Notes: generated from the letters alone by a model not told the origin. DNA of 64,000 nt from Pedobacter gandavensis (GCF_014172405.1 NZ_WNXC01000005.1:248001-312000); one strand, 5' to 3'. Positions 50,452 to 60,774 are shown, numbered from the stretch's first letter. A program made the numbers and translations.

Positions 50452-52200
50452 ATGAAATTTAAATACCCCATCCTTGCTTTCTTTTGTTCCTTAACAGGCC
50501 TTTCTACAGCTCAGGCACAGCAAACAGAAAACCAAACACAGCAACAGTCACAACAAGTGCAACGGAAAAGCTATATAGAAACGTTGTCGGTGCCTAACCC
50601 ATGGGTTGATTCTGTATTTAAGAAGTTAAATAAGCGTCAGCGAATTGCACAGCTGTTTTTCGTGAGAGCACACACAGATATGGGCAAAGTTTTCGAAGAT
50701 TCGATTGCCAAGGTGGTTAAAAAAGAACGAATCGGCGGTCTTGTGTTTTTTCAAGGAGGTCCCGGCCGCCAAGCAATCTTAACGAATAAATATCAGGCAC
50801 TCGCACGTGTACCTTTATTGATCACTTCGGATGGAGAATGGGGACTCGGAATGCGTTTAGACAGCACGATTTCTTATCCTTACCAAATGGCACTAGGTGC
50901 TGTTCAGGACAAAGGATTAATCTATAAAATGGGACAAGAGGTAGCCAAAGACTACAAACGCATTGGGATGCACATGAACCTGGCGCCAGATGTAGATGTC
51001 AACAACAATCCTAAAAATCCAGTGATCAATTATAGGTCATTTGGCGAAAATAAATACAATGTGACCGCTAAAGCTTCCGCTTATATGAAGGGAATGCAGG
51101 ATGGCGGACTATTGGTTAGCTTAAAACATTTCCCCGGACATGGGGACACCGACGTAGATTCTCATTACGATCTGCCTAAACTGCCTTTTTCAAAAGAGAG
51201 ACTGGACAGCCTGGAAATCTATCCTTTTCGCGAACTCATTAAGGAAGGAGCAGCGGGAGTGATGATCGCACATATGAATATTCCGGCATTAGACAATACG
51301 CCAAATATGCCTTCCACCTTATCAAAACCTATTGTTACCGGGATCTTAAAGGAAGAGCTGGGCTTTAAAGGAATCATCATTTCAGATGCGATGGGTATGA
51401 AAGGTGTAGTGAAGTACTTCAAGGATGGTGAGGCTGATGTGATGGGAATTATTGCTGGAAATGACATTCTAGAGCTCTCGGAAAATAGCGCCCGCGCGAT
51501 TAAACTCGTTAGAAAAGCAGTTCGAGAAGGACGAATTCCAATGGAGCGCATCAATCAGAGCGTAAAAAAGATTCTAACTGCTAAATACTGGGCCGGCTTA
51601 AATGTAAAAGACACGGTTAATGAACAGCATGTTTATGCGGAAGTTAACCGACCAGAAAGTAAAGTATTGTTACAACAGCTTGCAGATGCTTCCATGACTT
51701 TGCTCAGGGGAAAACAGTACCTAAAAACACTTGCTGCTGAAAAGAGAACAGCAATCATTAGTATTGGTACACCTCAGGTGACAATCTTCCAGACGGATTT
51801 GGGTAAATATTACAAGAATTCTATTTTTTATACCCTTGATAAGACTGCAAATGCCGCCGCCATTGCTAAAATTTTAAAGGAAATTGGCAATTTTGATCAG
51901 GTGATTATCGGGATTCATGATACACGCAATCGCCCGGGAAATGGAATGGTCTTAAGCGCAGACCTGAAGAAATTTATTAAAGATATGTCAGATCAGAATG
52001 CCGTGTTTGCCTTGTTTGCGAATCCATATAATATTGCCGCTTTGCCAGGTTTAGAGAACAGTAAGGCACTGATTGTCGCGTATCAAAAGGAAGACTTTAT
52101 GCAGCGTGCAGCGGCATCAGTGCTTAAAAATCAATTGATACCTTCTGGTAAATTGCCAGTTACCGTGAATCAGAGCTTTAAGTATGGTGATGGGTTGTAA
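50452..52200 (+). CDS. Secreted glycoside hydrolase family 3 (NagZ-like)
   Basis: A 582-residue GH3 enzyme with signal peptide (MKFKYPILAFF...AQAQ) and a short Gln-rich segment (22-40). The NagZ signature KHFPGHGDTDVDSH (225-238) supplies the catalytic His/Asp dyad. Asp312 in IIISDAMGMKG is the nucleophile. It probably removes N-acetylglucosamine from cell-wall fragments. In many Bacteroidota this gene is fused to a beta-lactamase-like serine-hydrolase domain. Here the protein ends after a C-terminal GH3 accessory domain (about 400-582). Confidence 0.9.
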   Translation: MKFKYPILAFFCSLTGLSTAQAQQTENQTQQQSQQVQRKSYIETLSVPNPWVDSVFKKLNKRQRIAQLFFVRAHTDMGKVFEDSIAKVVKKERIGGLVFFQGGPGRQAILTNKYQALARVPLLITSDGEWGLGMRLDSTISYPYQMALGAVQDKGLIYKMGQEVAKDYKRIGMHMNLAPDVDVNNNPKNPVINYRSFGENKYNVTAKASAYMKGMQDGGLLVSLKHFPGHGDTDVDSHYDLPKLPFSKERLDSLEIYPFRELIKEGAAGVMIAHMNIPALDNTPNMPSTLSKPIVTGILKEELGFKGIIISDAMGMKGVVKYFKDGEADVMGIIAGNDILELSENSARAIKLVRKAVREGRIPMERINQSVKKILTAKYWAGLNVKDTVNEQHVYAEVNRPESKVLLQQLADASMTLLRGKQYLKTLAAEKRTAIISIGTPQVTIFQTDLGKYYKNSIFYTLDKTANAAAIAKILKEIGNFDQVIIGIHDTRNRPGNGMVLSADLKKFIKDMSDQNAVFALFANPYNIAALPGLENSKALIVAYQKEDFMQRAAASVLKNQLIPSGKLPVTVNQSFKYGDGL

Positions 52201-52220
52201 AAGAAATTTTCACTAAATAT

Positions 52221-52262
52221 AAAGCCACCAAAAAGTATCTAGCTTTTTGGTGGCTTTTTTTA
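52221..52262. terminator. Terminator between the GH3 gene and convergent thioredoxin gene
   Basis: A perfect 15-bp stem, AAAGCCACCAAAAAG (52221-52235) with 52243-52257, 7-nt loop, then T-run to 52261. Confidence 0.92.
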
Positions 52263-52332
52263 TGGGTATGCAAACAATTATAGCTGGGAATTTAAAACTA
52301 TTTGTTCGCACCTGTGGGTATGATCCCTTAAT

Positions 52333-52833
52333 TTATGATTTGTTGTTTTCAGGTTTTAATGCAGCAGCAGTCCAGCCCTTCAAAAATTCAGATACCTTTT
52401 TCACACTGTGGCCTTTTCCTTCTTCCAGGTAAGCCGAGTTTTGGGTGTGTAATAGTTTCCCATTGCCATCAAGGATTAGAAATACAGGAAATCCGAAACG
52501 TCCTGGATATTGCAATTTCGCCAATACCGCTTCATTTTTGTTCTCTTTGCTATAGTTGATCAATACGGTTTCATAATTGTCATTCAACAATTTTTTAAGC
52601 TCCGGGGTGTTGTCTACCAGATTGTGAAAGGCGATACACCAAGAACACCAGTTCCCACCAACCTGTACAAATACGTGTTTACCTTCTTTTTTAGCCTTTG
52701 CAATGGCAGCTTTAAGATCGGCCTGTGCATTCGCAGCAGGATTATAAATTTTAACCGCCTCTTTGGTATCCTGCGCAAAGCTGCTGGCAGAGATAGTAAG
52801 GAAAGCGAAAAGTAGTAATGCCAGTTTTTTCAT
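52333..52833 (-). CDS. Secreted thioredoxin-family protein
   Basis: A 166-residue periplasmic thioredoxin-fold protein. Signal peptide MKKLALLLFAFLTISASSFAQ. The active site is Cys63-Ser-Trp-Cys66 in NWCSWCIAFH. FPVFLILDGNGKLLHT with the cis-proline follows. It is similar to the DUF255/DsbD-gamma-like thioredoxin-family proteins with an aromatic in the CxxC. Partner unknown. Confidence 0.87.
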   Translation of the reverse strand: MKKLALLLFAFLTISASSFAQDTKEAVKIYNPAANAQADLKAAIAKAKKEGKHVFVQVGGNWCSWCIAFHNLVDNTPELKKLLNDNYETVLINYSKENKNEAVLAKLQYPGRFGFPVFLILDGNGKLLHTQNSAYLEEGKGHSVKKVSEFLKGWTAAALKPENNKS

Positions 52834-53033
52834 GAGTATTCTTTTTGATTTTTAGGTTGATACAATTTCTGATAAAATATTAAGATTTAAGAGGATTTCA
52901 ACCCAATAAATTTGCTTAATCCAAAAATAGAAAACTATTCAGATCTTTTTGTAATCTGAGTATAAAATTAATCTACTAATTTGGTAGTCTACTATTTTGT
53001 GGAAACTTCGGAAGAATCCTTTAGCTTTACCTA

Positions 53034-56000
53034 ATGCCTCAACAGCCGTTAAAAATACTACAAGCTTCCGCAGGATCTGGTAAAACATTCAGTCTTACAG
53101 CCCATTATTTGACCCTATTATTATCCGGAGAAACGAAATATCGGGAAATTCTTGCCGTAACCTTTACCAATAAGGCAACCGAAGAGATGAAAACCAGGAT
53201 CATGGAGGTGTTGAAAGGCTTTGCACTCGGGCAGGAAGATGTGGAAGACTATCGGGTATTGGTTTTAAAAGCGCATCCCGATTTAAATAAATCGCTGCTT
53301 CAGCAAAGATCGGAGCGGATCTATAAAAGAATCCTTCATGATTATAGCCGTTTTTCTGTTAGTACAATTGATGGATTCGTTCAAAAAGTGATCAGAGGCT
53401 TTGCCTTTGAATTGGGTTTAGATTCCGGCTATGCCTTAGAGATGAATTTTGAGAAGGTAAAGAACGAACTTGCAGACAAGCTGGATGAGCAAATGGACCA
53501 CAATCCAAACCTCTTGCAGTGGATTATTGACCTTGCCTTAGACCGGATCAGCAACAATGTAAGCTGGAACTATAGAAATGAGCTGACCGACCTTGCTGGT
53601 GAGATTTTCAAAGAACGTTATCAGCCATTCGACAATGCTATTCAGGAATTAATTGAGCACAACGACCTCAATGCCATGTTTGGGGAGTATAGTAAAACAA
53701 CTAAGCAACAAATTAATCTGTTTGAGCGCGATCTTAAAGAGCTGGCATTGCGCGCAACCAATCTTTTTGAAGGTGCGAATGTTCCTACGGATCAGCTCAA
53801 AGGAAAATCCAGGTCTCCTTTGCTGGCAATAGCGAAAATTTCTGATGGAGATTTCTCCAAGCTCGAAACGATTGCCAGAGTCATTAATGAACCGGAAGAA
53901 TGGTTTAAACCAGGTGCCGACGATAGTCTTTACTATACGTTGAACCCTATCCTCGATAAATTATACCAACATTATATCCATGGCCTGCCGGAATATATTC
54001 TTGCCCAGGCCTTCAATAAAAATTTATACTACCTGCGCTTAATGCAGGAAATGGCGGTTTTGTTGAAAACTTACCGACAAGAAAGTGGCAATCTACTCAT
54101 CAGTGATGCGCAAAATCTGCTGAAAGGAATTACCGGAGAAGACGATGACAACCCTGCCTTTATCTGGGAAAAAACCGGGAGTCGATACCGACATTTTCTG
54201 TTTGATGAGTTTCAGGATACCTCTGCAAATCAGTGGGGAAACTTTAAACCCCTGTTGAAAAATGCGATGGCGGAAGCCAATGGAAAATTGATTGATCATT
54301 TGATTGTAGGTGATGTCAAGCAATCTATTTATCGCTGGAGGAATGGAGATTGGAATATCCTCCACCAACAAGCAAAGAAAGATATTGGTGAAACTTACGT
54401 GGTTGCCGCAAACCTGGAAGAGAATTACCGAAGTACAGAAAATATCATTTCTTTCAACAATACGCTTTTTAAAGCATTGCCAATCCTCATGCAGCGCCGG
54501 TTAAATGAAACGATTGGAGAACAAGCTGCCAATGAGAAATTAGCCAATTGGTGGGAAGAAATGGGCTTCAGTCACATCATGACTGACGTTTATGCCGAAG
54601 TAGAACAGAAGATTACTCCAAAAACAGCGGAAGGTGGTGCCATTGATTTTTCTGTTTTGAAAACAGATGCGGATGGTGCCAGCCTGGGCAGAACAGGCTT
54701 CAAACCTGAAGCATTAAGGCGTATGGTAGAGACCTTAAAGCGCCTGATTGTGGAAGAACAACGCTATAAAGCAGGTGATGCCTGTGTTTTGGTGCGCTCC
54801 AATTCAGAAGCAATTGCCGTGGTAGATGCGCTAATGGAGAACAACATTAATGTGATCTCCGGTGAAGCCTTGTTGATTGAGAACAATGTCTCGGTAAAAA
54901 TTCTGATCAACACCTTAAAAGTGATGGCCGGAATCCCTGGAAATACAGCTTTGTATAAAGCGAATATCATCAGTTTACATGCGCAGTTAAGAGGCGTTGA
55001 GGTTCTGCCAGATCAATTGTTCAACCTGAAAATTAAAGGTCTGGAACACTTGATCGAGATTCTCCCACAGGAACTTTGTGAAAATTGGAAGAGCTGGATG
55101 CAGCAACCTTTGCCAGAGCTATTGGAAAAATTAATCCATGCTTATGGACTGAATCAAGCCAGACATGCTGCGCATTTACCTTACCTCTTTGCATTAAGAG
55201 ATCTTGCCGGGAATTTCGCCAGACAAGGGGAAAAAGGGATCACCGCTTTTCTGACCTATTGGGATGAAGAAGGAAAAAGAAAAACCTTGCCCTCTTCAGA
55301 AAGTACAGATGCGGTACAGGTGATTACCATTCATAAATCTAAAGGATTAGCTTTTAAAGTGGTGATGGTACCATTCTGTAACTGGGAAATCAATGGAAAA
55401 CCCAATGGGATTTTTTGGGTGCCTACAGCAGATACCGCTTACCATCAGCTGCAAAGTATTCCTTTGAAATACAATAAAGAACTCGGACAATCGGCAGTTG
55501 CCATTCCTTATTATGAGGAATTACTTTACAACAATATGGATGCGCTAAACATGTTATATGTTGCAACCACCAGAACAAAAGAGTACCTGTACATCACCTG
55601 CCTGGGTAAAAAGACGGACACGGTAAGTACGATCGGCGATGTGTTGGCGATGACTTTACAAGATCAATTGGATGAAGAAGGTCGCTTTTTTGTGGATGTG
55701 CCTGTAGTTAAAAAGAGTAAATCAAAGCCGGCCGAAGAAAATGGACCCGCGTTGATCAATTTGCAGGAATATCCAACTTCAGAAAGGCTTTCAGAAGTTT
55801 TCAATAATAAGCTCAAAAGAAAAGAACTGGAAATGTTAACCGGCACAAATGCTGGTCGGGAAGGGACGATTTTACACGAGATATTGGCCAGATCAGCTAA
55901 TCTTCAAGAGATGGAAACTGCCTTGAGCAGTATGCTCAATGAAGGGTTCTTTAAAGTAGATGAGTTGCCCTCTCTCCGCAGGCAAGCGGGGAATGTGTTG

Positions 56001-56273
56001 GCACATGAAGAGCTACAGGCCTTATTGAAAACCAGTAAAGAGACCATTAACGAAAAGAGCATTATTGATGTCCGCGGAAAAATGTACCGTCCGGATAAAG
56101 TGCTGATCTCTGGAAATGAGGTCATCGTGATTGATTATAAATTTACGCTTAAAGAGAGCGACTCACATATTAAACAAGTGTACGGATACCGCGACTTGTT
56201 ATTGGCAATGGGCTACCAGAAGGTAAAAACCTATTTGTTTTATGCACATAGTGCAACCTTAAAATCAGTGTAA
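53034..56273 (+). CDS. addA: AddA-like helicase-nuclease
   Basis: A 1079-residue UvrD-family helicase with a C-terminal RecB-type nuclease, for resection of double-strand breaks. Walker A is ASAGSGKT (11-18). The DEAD-like motif LFDEFQDTSANQWGNF is near 390 and VGDVKQSIYRWRNGDW near 424. MLYVATTRTKEYLYI is motif VI. The nuclease motif has Asp in RPDKVLI (near 1022) and DYK near 1033. AddB follows by 2 bp, so these form the AddAB exonuclease that acts with RecA. Confidence 0.94.
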   Translation: MPQQPLKILQASAGSGKTFSLTAHYLTLLLSGETKYREILAVTFTNKATEEMKTRIMEVLKGFALGQEDVEDYRVLVLKAHPDLNKSLLQQRSERIYKRILHDYSRFSVSTIDGFVQKVIRGFAFELGLDSGYALEMNFEKVKNELADKLDEQMDHNPNLLQWIIDLALDRISNNVSWNYRNELTDLAGEIFKERYQPFDNAIQELIEHNDLNAMFGEYSKTTKQQINLFERDLKELALRATNLFEGANVPTDQLKGKSRSPLLAIAKISDGDFSKLETIARVINEPEEWFKPGADDSLYYTLNPILDKLYQHYIHGLPEYILAQAFNKNLYYLRLMQEMAVLLKTYRQESGNLLISDAQNLLKGITGEDDDNPAFIWEKTGSRYRHFLFDEFQDTSANQWGNFKPLLKNAMAEANGKLIDHLIVGDVKQSIYRWRNGDWNILHQQAKKDIGETYVVAANLEENYRSTENIISFNNTLFKALPILMQRRLNETIGEQAANEKLANWWEEMGFSHIMTDVYAEVEQKITPKTAEGGAIDFSVLKTDADGASLGRTGFKPEALRRMVETLKRLIVEEQRYKAGDACVLVRSNSEAIAVVDALMENNINVISGEALLIENNVSVKILINTLKVMAGIPGNTALYKANIISLHAQLRGVEVLPDQLFNLKIKGLEHLIEILPQELCENWKSWMQQPLPELLEKLIHAYGLNQARHAAHLPYLFALRDLAGNFARQGEKGITAFLTYWDEEGKRKTLPSSESTDAVQVITIHKSKGLAFKVVMVPFCNWEINGKPNGIFWVPTADTAYHQLQSIPLKYNKELGQSAVAIPYYEELLYNNMDALNMLYVATTRTKEYLYITCLGKKTDTVSTIGDVLAMTLQDQLDEEGRFFVDVPVVKKSKSKPAEENGPALINLQEYPTSERLSEVFNNKLKRKELEMLTGTNAGREGTILHEILARSANLQEMETALSSMLNEGFFKVDELPSLRRQAGNVLAHEELQALLKTSKETINEKSIIDVRGKMYRPDKVLISGNEVIVIDYKFTLKESDSHIKQVYGYRDLLLAMGYQKVKTYLFYAHSATLKSV

Positions 56274-56275
56274 AG

Positions 56276-59188
56276 ATGAAGGCGTTTTTAAAAGAAGTTG
56301 CAGAAGATTTAGTAAAAAGATTGGGTTCGGATCTGCACCATGCCGCAATAGTTTTTAACAATAAAAGACCGGTGCCTTACCTGCAAAACCATTTGGCAGA
56401 TACGCTGAAGAAGCCTTTTTGGGCCCCCTCGTTTTTCACCATTCAGGAGTTTTTTGCCCTATCTACGCATCTGCAGGTAGCCGACGGTTTTACCCAGTTC
56501 TTTACCCTGTTAAAAGAATACAATAAGCTCATTATTGAAGAAGGTGGAAAACCACTCAATCCTGATGTTTTTTACCCGATTGCCAGGATCATTCTGAGTG
56601 ATTTCTCACAAATAGACAATGATCTGGTGAATGCAGATCAGCTGTTTCAGGAACTGGAAGATATTGCGGTGATTGAAAAGGATTTTCAACACCTGACCGA
56701 AGAACAGCAACAGTTCTTAGAGCAGTTCTGGTCCTCGTTTTCTTCCGGAAAGCAACAATACCATCAGGAACAGTTTATCCGCATGTGGAGACGTATGCCA
56801 AAACTGTATCGCGCATTCCATGCGGCACTAAGAGATAAAGGCTATACCACCATGGCCTATATTTATCGTCAGCTGGCAGAAGGAAATGCAGATTTACCAC
56901 AATTTATCGACGCTTTTAAAGCAGGGAAAATTGTCCTGGCTGGCTTTAATGCACTCAGCAATGCGGAAGCCGTGATTTTCAAAAAATGGAATAAAGAAGA
57001 AAAAGCTTTGTTCTATTTTGATGTCGACAAATACTATATGGATGATGAAACTCAGGAAGCAGGACTTTTCCTGAGAAAAAACATTCAAAAATTAGGACTT
57101 CCAAATGCTTTGGGCGAGGCAAGAGACCTGATTCGAAATCAACAGAAAGAGATTAACGTTTATAAAACACAAGGACAGACCGCACAAGCAAAGATTCTTC
57201 ATCAAGAATTGTTGCAGGATTATCCATTGTTGGATGTCGCAGACAATGCCGGAAAAATAGCACTGATTCTTGCCGATGAGAGCTTGCTATTGCCTGTTTT
57301 ACAAACGATTCCCACCAAATATCAACACGCAGCCGGGATTTCCAATATTGAATTGAACGTCACGATGGGATATCCACTATTGGCCACCTCCATTTTCGGC
57401 CTTGCTGATTTATGGTTGAGCGTACAGGCACAATTGACTGAAGGAAAAAAAGACACCATTTATTATAGAGAAGTAGAAGCCTTCCTCTCTCATCCTTTAA
57501 CGGGCGTTTTACCCGCATTAAGAGATGCCATACAACAGGAAATTTTGAAAGATCAATTGATTGATGTTCCGGTGCAAACCTTACAAAAAGATAGCTTGTC
57601 TACCTTGTTTTTCACCAAAGTAGACAAAGGCTTAATGGCCATCGATCACCTGCAGCAGGTCTTCAAATTGATACTGGAAAGACAACTGGAAGAGCAGACT
57701 TTAAAACAAACGGAAGCCGATTTATTTGGCGCCACGCTGAAAGAACTGAACAGATTACACGATACTTTAGCCGATTATGCGGCACATCTACCCCTTTCTT
57801 TTGTGCTCTCTTTGATGCAAAAAGCAGTGCAGGGAATCGCAGTTCCTTTAAGTGGAGAACCTCTACAAGGAGTACAGGTGATGGGATTGCTGGAAAGCAG
57901 GAGCCTGGATTTTGAGCATGTGTATGTGCTTGGGGTAACGGAGGGTATTCTTCCACAGATCAACGTTTCTCCAAGTTTCATCCCTGATAGTATCCGCAGG
58001 GCCTATGGATTACCTGTGATAGAAAACCAGGACGCGATTTCTGCCTATATGTTTTACCGTTTATTGCAGCGTTCTAATAAGGTAAGTCTGGTGTATAACG
58101 GCCAGGCGGACGACAGTAATACCGGTGAACCCAGTCGCTTTTTAAAGCAACTGGAATTTGAAAGCGGCTATACTTTTAAATATTTCGATCAGTCACAATC
58201 CCTTGCTATTGAGCCGAAAGTAGAATTTGAGATTAAAAAAGAAGGGGAGGTGCTGAGGCGTTTACATACTTATTTAGACAATCAGGAGCAAGATCCGGTT
58301 AGGTTATCCGCCACCAGACTCACCACTTACCTCAACTGCCCGGTACAGTTTTTCTATAAGTATATTGCCAAAGTAGAAGAACCGGAAGCGCTTGCAGAGA
58401 ACCTGGAAGCCAACAGCATTGGTTCTACCTTACACCTTGTTCTGGAGAATTTTTATCAGAAATTAAAGGATGAAAGCCCTTATATCACCAAAGAACGCAT
58501 TACCGAAAACAGAAAACAGCTTACAGAGATGTGCAAGCTTGCCTTTTCCAAGGTGATGTTTGATAAAGAAGAAAGTTTACTGGAATACAATGGCATGCAG
58601 CAGGTGATGCTGGCCATTGTTGCCGAATATGCCAATGTGATCCTGGATCATGATGAACAACAGGCACCATTCTCACTCGTAGAATTGGAAAATGATAAAG
58701 ATTATGTAATTACCTTCCCGATTAAGGTCAAAGGAGCAGAACGGAAACTGACTTTATTCGGTATTATCGATCGGGTGGATCAGCGTAATGGCGTCACCAG
58801 GATTGTGGATTATAAAACCGGAAGGGATGAAGTTGGTTTTTCTTCTATTGATGAACTGTTTGATAGCGAGAGTAATAAGCAAAATAAAGCCCTGGTGCAA
58901 ACGTTGTTCTATACCTATGTTTATGAGCAAGCAAAGGGAATTTCTGGCGTAGAACCCAACCTGTATATCGTGCGTAAGATGCGCGAAGAAGGTACCTTGT
59001 TCTATCTGAAAGAAAATAGAAAGAGAGTACTTTTACAAGCGGAACATCTGGAGGAATTAAAAGGAAGTTTTACGACGCTTCTGCGCGAAAAACTGGAAGA
59101 ATTGTTCAATCCGGAACTTCCTTTTAAACACACTACTGTTGCGGAAAATTGTACTTATTGTCCTTATCTTACCCTTTGCGGAAAATAA
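56276..59188 (+). CDS. addB: AddB-like nuclease
   Basis: A 970-residue second subunit of AddAB with PD-(D/E)xK nuclease domain. Acidic and lysine residues at about 832-847 (IDRVDQRN, then IVDYKTG). The Fe-S cysteines of the AddB family: near 687 (YLNCPVQFF), then Cys959, Cys962 and Cys968 (CTYCPYLTLC), with the same CxxCx5C spacing as in B. subtilis AddB. No Walker A is present at the N-terminus, where the equivalent loop reads FNNKRPVP, so this subunit is probably not an active motor, as in other Bacteroidota. It lies 2 bp after addA. Confidence 0.93.
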   Translation: MKAFLKEVAEDLVKRLGSDLHHAAIVFNNKRPVPYLQNHLADTLKKPFWAPSFFTIQEFFALSTHLQVADGFTQFFTLLKEYNKLIIEEGGKPLNPDVFYPIARIILSDFSQIDNDLVNADQLFQELEDIAVIEKDFQHLTEEQQQFLEQFWSSFSSGKQQYHQEQFIRMWRRMPKLYRAFHAALRDKGYTTMAYIYRQLAEGNADLPQFIDAFKAGKIVLAGFNALSNAEAVIFKKWNKEEKALFYFDVDKYYMDDETQEAGLFLRKNIQKLGLPNALGEARDLIRNQQKEINVYKTQGQTAQAKILHQELLQDYPLLDVADNAGKIALILADESLLLPVLQTIPTKYQHAAGISNIELNVTMGYPLLATSIFGLADLWLSVQAQLTEGKKDTIYYREVEAFLSHPLTGVLPALRDAIQQEILKDQLIDVPVQTLQKDSLSTLFFTKVDKGLMAIDHLQQVFKLILERQLEEQTLKQTEADLFGATLKELNRLHDTLADYAAHLPLSFVLSLMQKAVQGIAVPLSGEPLQGVQVMGLLESRSLDFEHVYVLGVTEGILPQINVSPSFIPDSIRRAYGLPVIENQDAISAYMFYRLLQRSNKVSLVYNGQADDSNTGEPSRFLKQLEFESGYTFKYFDQSQSLAIEPKVEFEIKKEGEVLRRLHTYLDNQEQDPVRLSATRLTTYLNCPVQFFYKYIAKVEEPEALAENLEANSIGSTLHLVLENFYQKLKDESPYITKERITENRKQLTEMCKLAFSKVMFDKEESLLEYNGMQQVMLAIVAEYANVILDHDEQQAPFSLVELENDKDYVITFPIKVKGAERKLTLFGIIDRVDQRNGVTRIVDYKTGRDEVGFSSIDELFDSESNKQNKALVQTLFYTYVYEQAKGISGVEPNLYIVRKMREEGTLFYLKENRKRVLLQAEHLEELKGSFTTLLREKLEELFNPELPFKHTTVAENCTYCPYLTLCGK

Positions 59189-59206
59189 ATAAAAAAAATA
59201 GCGCCT

Positions 59207-59566
59207 ATGTTACTTTCAGCAGTCCCTATTCTGGCTTACAACAATCCAGCAGAAACCATTGCTTTTTATACCGAAAAATTGGGCTTTACCTTCCATTCTG
59301 AATGGGATGGTTACCTGATTTTCAGTAGGGAACAGGTCTCTATTCACCTCTGGTTTACCGAAGATCCGGCCATTCCAAAGCATACAGGCTGTTATATTAA
59401 TGTAAATAATGTGGCACAATTGTATCAGGAATATGAGGCCCATGGGATCGTTCATCCGAACGGAAAGCTGTCTGAAATGCCCTGGGGAATGCATCAGTTC
59501 TCAATTTTGGACAATAGTGGTAATATTATTCATTTCGGAGAGCCCTCCGAAAATGAAGACAATTAA
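59207..59566 (+). CDS. VOC-family (glyoxalase/bleomycin-resistance-like) protein
   Basis: A 119-residue vicinal-oxygen-chelate fold protein. Two beta-alpha-beta modules: AVPILAYNNPAETIAFYTEKLGF and CYINVNNVAQLYQEYEAHG, ending DNSGNIIHFGEP. Candidate metal residues: His47 region and the late glutamate (GEP). It starts 18 bp after addB, so it may be the last gene of that transcript. Substrate unknown; antibiotic resistance is not implied. Confidence 0.85.
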   Translation: MLLSAVPILAYNNPAETIAFYTEKLGFTFHSEWDGYLIFSREQVSIHLWFTEDPAIPKHTGCYINVNNVAQLYQEYEAHGIVHPNGKLSEMPWGMHQFSILDNSGNIIHFGEPSENEDN

Positions 59567-59596
59567 AGGGAAAATACAGTGTAATTAAAACACTAC

Positions 59597-59626
59597 TTTA
59601 TAATTAATTTACAATGGTTATATTTG
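59597..59626 (+). promoter_or_regulatory. Promoter of pdhB
   Basis: TTTA at 59597-59600, 18-bp spacer, and TATATTTG at 59619-59626. Start near 59633, before the ATG at 59652. Confidence 0.6.
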
Positions 59627-59651
59627 CCATCAGTTAATATTTGAATATACA

Positions 59652-60638
59652 ATGAGAGAAATTCAATTTAGAGAAGCGTTACGTGAAGCCCTAAGTGAAG
59701 AAATGCGTAAAAACGAGAACATTTTTTTGATGGGTGAAGAAGTAGCGCAATACAATGGTGCTTATAAAGTAAGTCAGGGTATGTTAGACGAGTTTGGCGA
59801 CAAACGCGTGATTGATACTCCTATTGCCGAAATGGGCTTTACCGGTATTGGTATTGGCGCAGCAATGAATGGATTAGTTCCGGTCATAGAATTTATGACT
59901 TTCAATTTCTCATTGGTTGCCATTGATCAGATTATTAACGGTGCAGCCAAAATGCTTTCAATGAGTGGAGGTCAATTCTCTATTCCGATCGTATTCCGTG
60001 GCCCAACCGGAAATGCAGGTCAGCTAGGTGCTCAGCACTCTCAAAACTTTGAGAACTGGTTTGCAAACTGCCCGGGTTTAAAAGTAGTAGTTCCATCTAC
60101 TCCTTATGAAGCTAAAGGTTTATTAAAACAAGCTATCCTTGATCCAGATCCAGTTATTTTCATGGAATCTGAGGTGATGTATGGTGATAAAGGTGAAGTT
60201 CCTGAAGAAGAATATTACCTGCCTATCGGTAAAGCAAACGTGGTTAAAGAAGGTACTGATGTAACCATCGTTACTTTCGGTAAAATGTTAACACGTGTGG
60301 TAAACCCTGCAGTTGAAGAGTTGACTAAAGAAGGAATCAGTGTAGAAGTAATCGATTTACGTACTGTACGTCCTATCGACTATGCAACCATCATTGAATC
60401 TGTTAAGAAAACAAACCGTTTAGTGGTAGTTGAAGAGGCATGGCCATTGGCTTCTATCTCTTCTGAGATCGCGTTTAATGTTCAAAAGAATGCTTTTGAT
60501 TATTTAGATGCACCAATCTTACGTATCACTTGCGCTGACGTTCCACTTCCATATGCACCAACGCTTATCGCGGCTAGCTTGCCTAACGCTGAAAAAGTGA
60601 TTAAAGCAGTAAAAGAAGTGATGTACGTAGCAAAATAA
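59652..60638 (+). CDS. pdhB: Pyruvate dehydrogenase E1 component, beta subunit
   Basis: A 328-residue E1-beta subunit of the pyruvate dehydrogenase complex. It begins MREIQFREALREALSEEM and shows GEEVAQYNGAYKVSQG, GAAMNGLVPVIEFM, FRGPTGNAGQLGAQHSQ and EEAWPLASISSEIAF. It works with the TPP-binding alpha subunit, which is not in the window. The alternative 2-oxoacid (branched-chain) E1-beta is less likely but cannot be excluded. Monocistronic, with own promoter and terminator. Confidence 0.93.
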   Translation: MREIQFREALREALSEEMRKNENIFLMGEEVAQYNGAYKVSQGMLDEFGDKRVIDTPIAEMGFTGIGIGAAMNGLVPVIEFMTFNFSLVAIDQIINGAAKMLSMSGGQFSIPIVFRGPTGNAGQLGAQHSQNFENWFANCPGLKVVVPSTPYEAKGLLKQAILDPDPVIFMESEVMYGDKGEVPEEEYYLPIGKANVVKEGTDVTIVTFGKMLTRVVNPAVEELTKEGISVEVIDLRTVRPIDYATIIESVKKTNRLVVVEEAWPLASISSEIAFNVQKNAFDYLDAPILRITCADVPLPYAPTLIAASLPNAEKVIKAVKEVMYVAK

Positions 60639-60664
60639 GTTATAAATTACATCGTTAATATAGG

Positions 60665-60698
60665 ATCCCGTTGGTATTTACCAACGGGATTTTTTTTA
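60665..60698 (+). terminator. Terminator of pdhB
   Basis: ATCCCGTTGG (60665-60674) pairs with CCAACGGGAT (60681-60690) over a 6-nt loop; a run of T follows. Confidence 0.92.
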
Positions 60699-60742
60699 AC
60701 CCATCCTAACCGAAGGGCAACAATTCATTAACAAATTATTTA

Positions 60743-60774
60743 TTTGAGGATATCGATTGTTAGCCTTAATTTTG
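60743..60774 (+). promoter_or_regulatory. Textbook promoter of tex
   Basis: TTTG at 60743-60746, spacer 20 bp, TAATTTTG at 60767-60774, both elements exact. Start near 60781, giving a leader of about 30 nt before the ATG. Confidence 0.75.
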
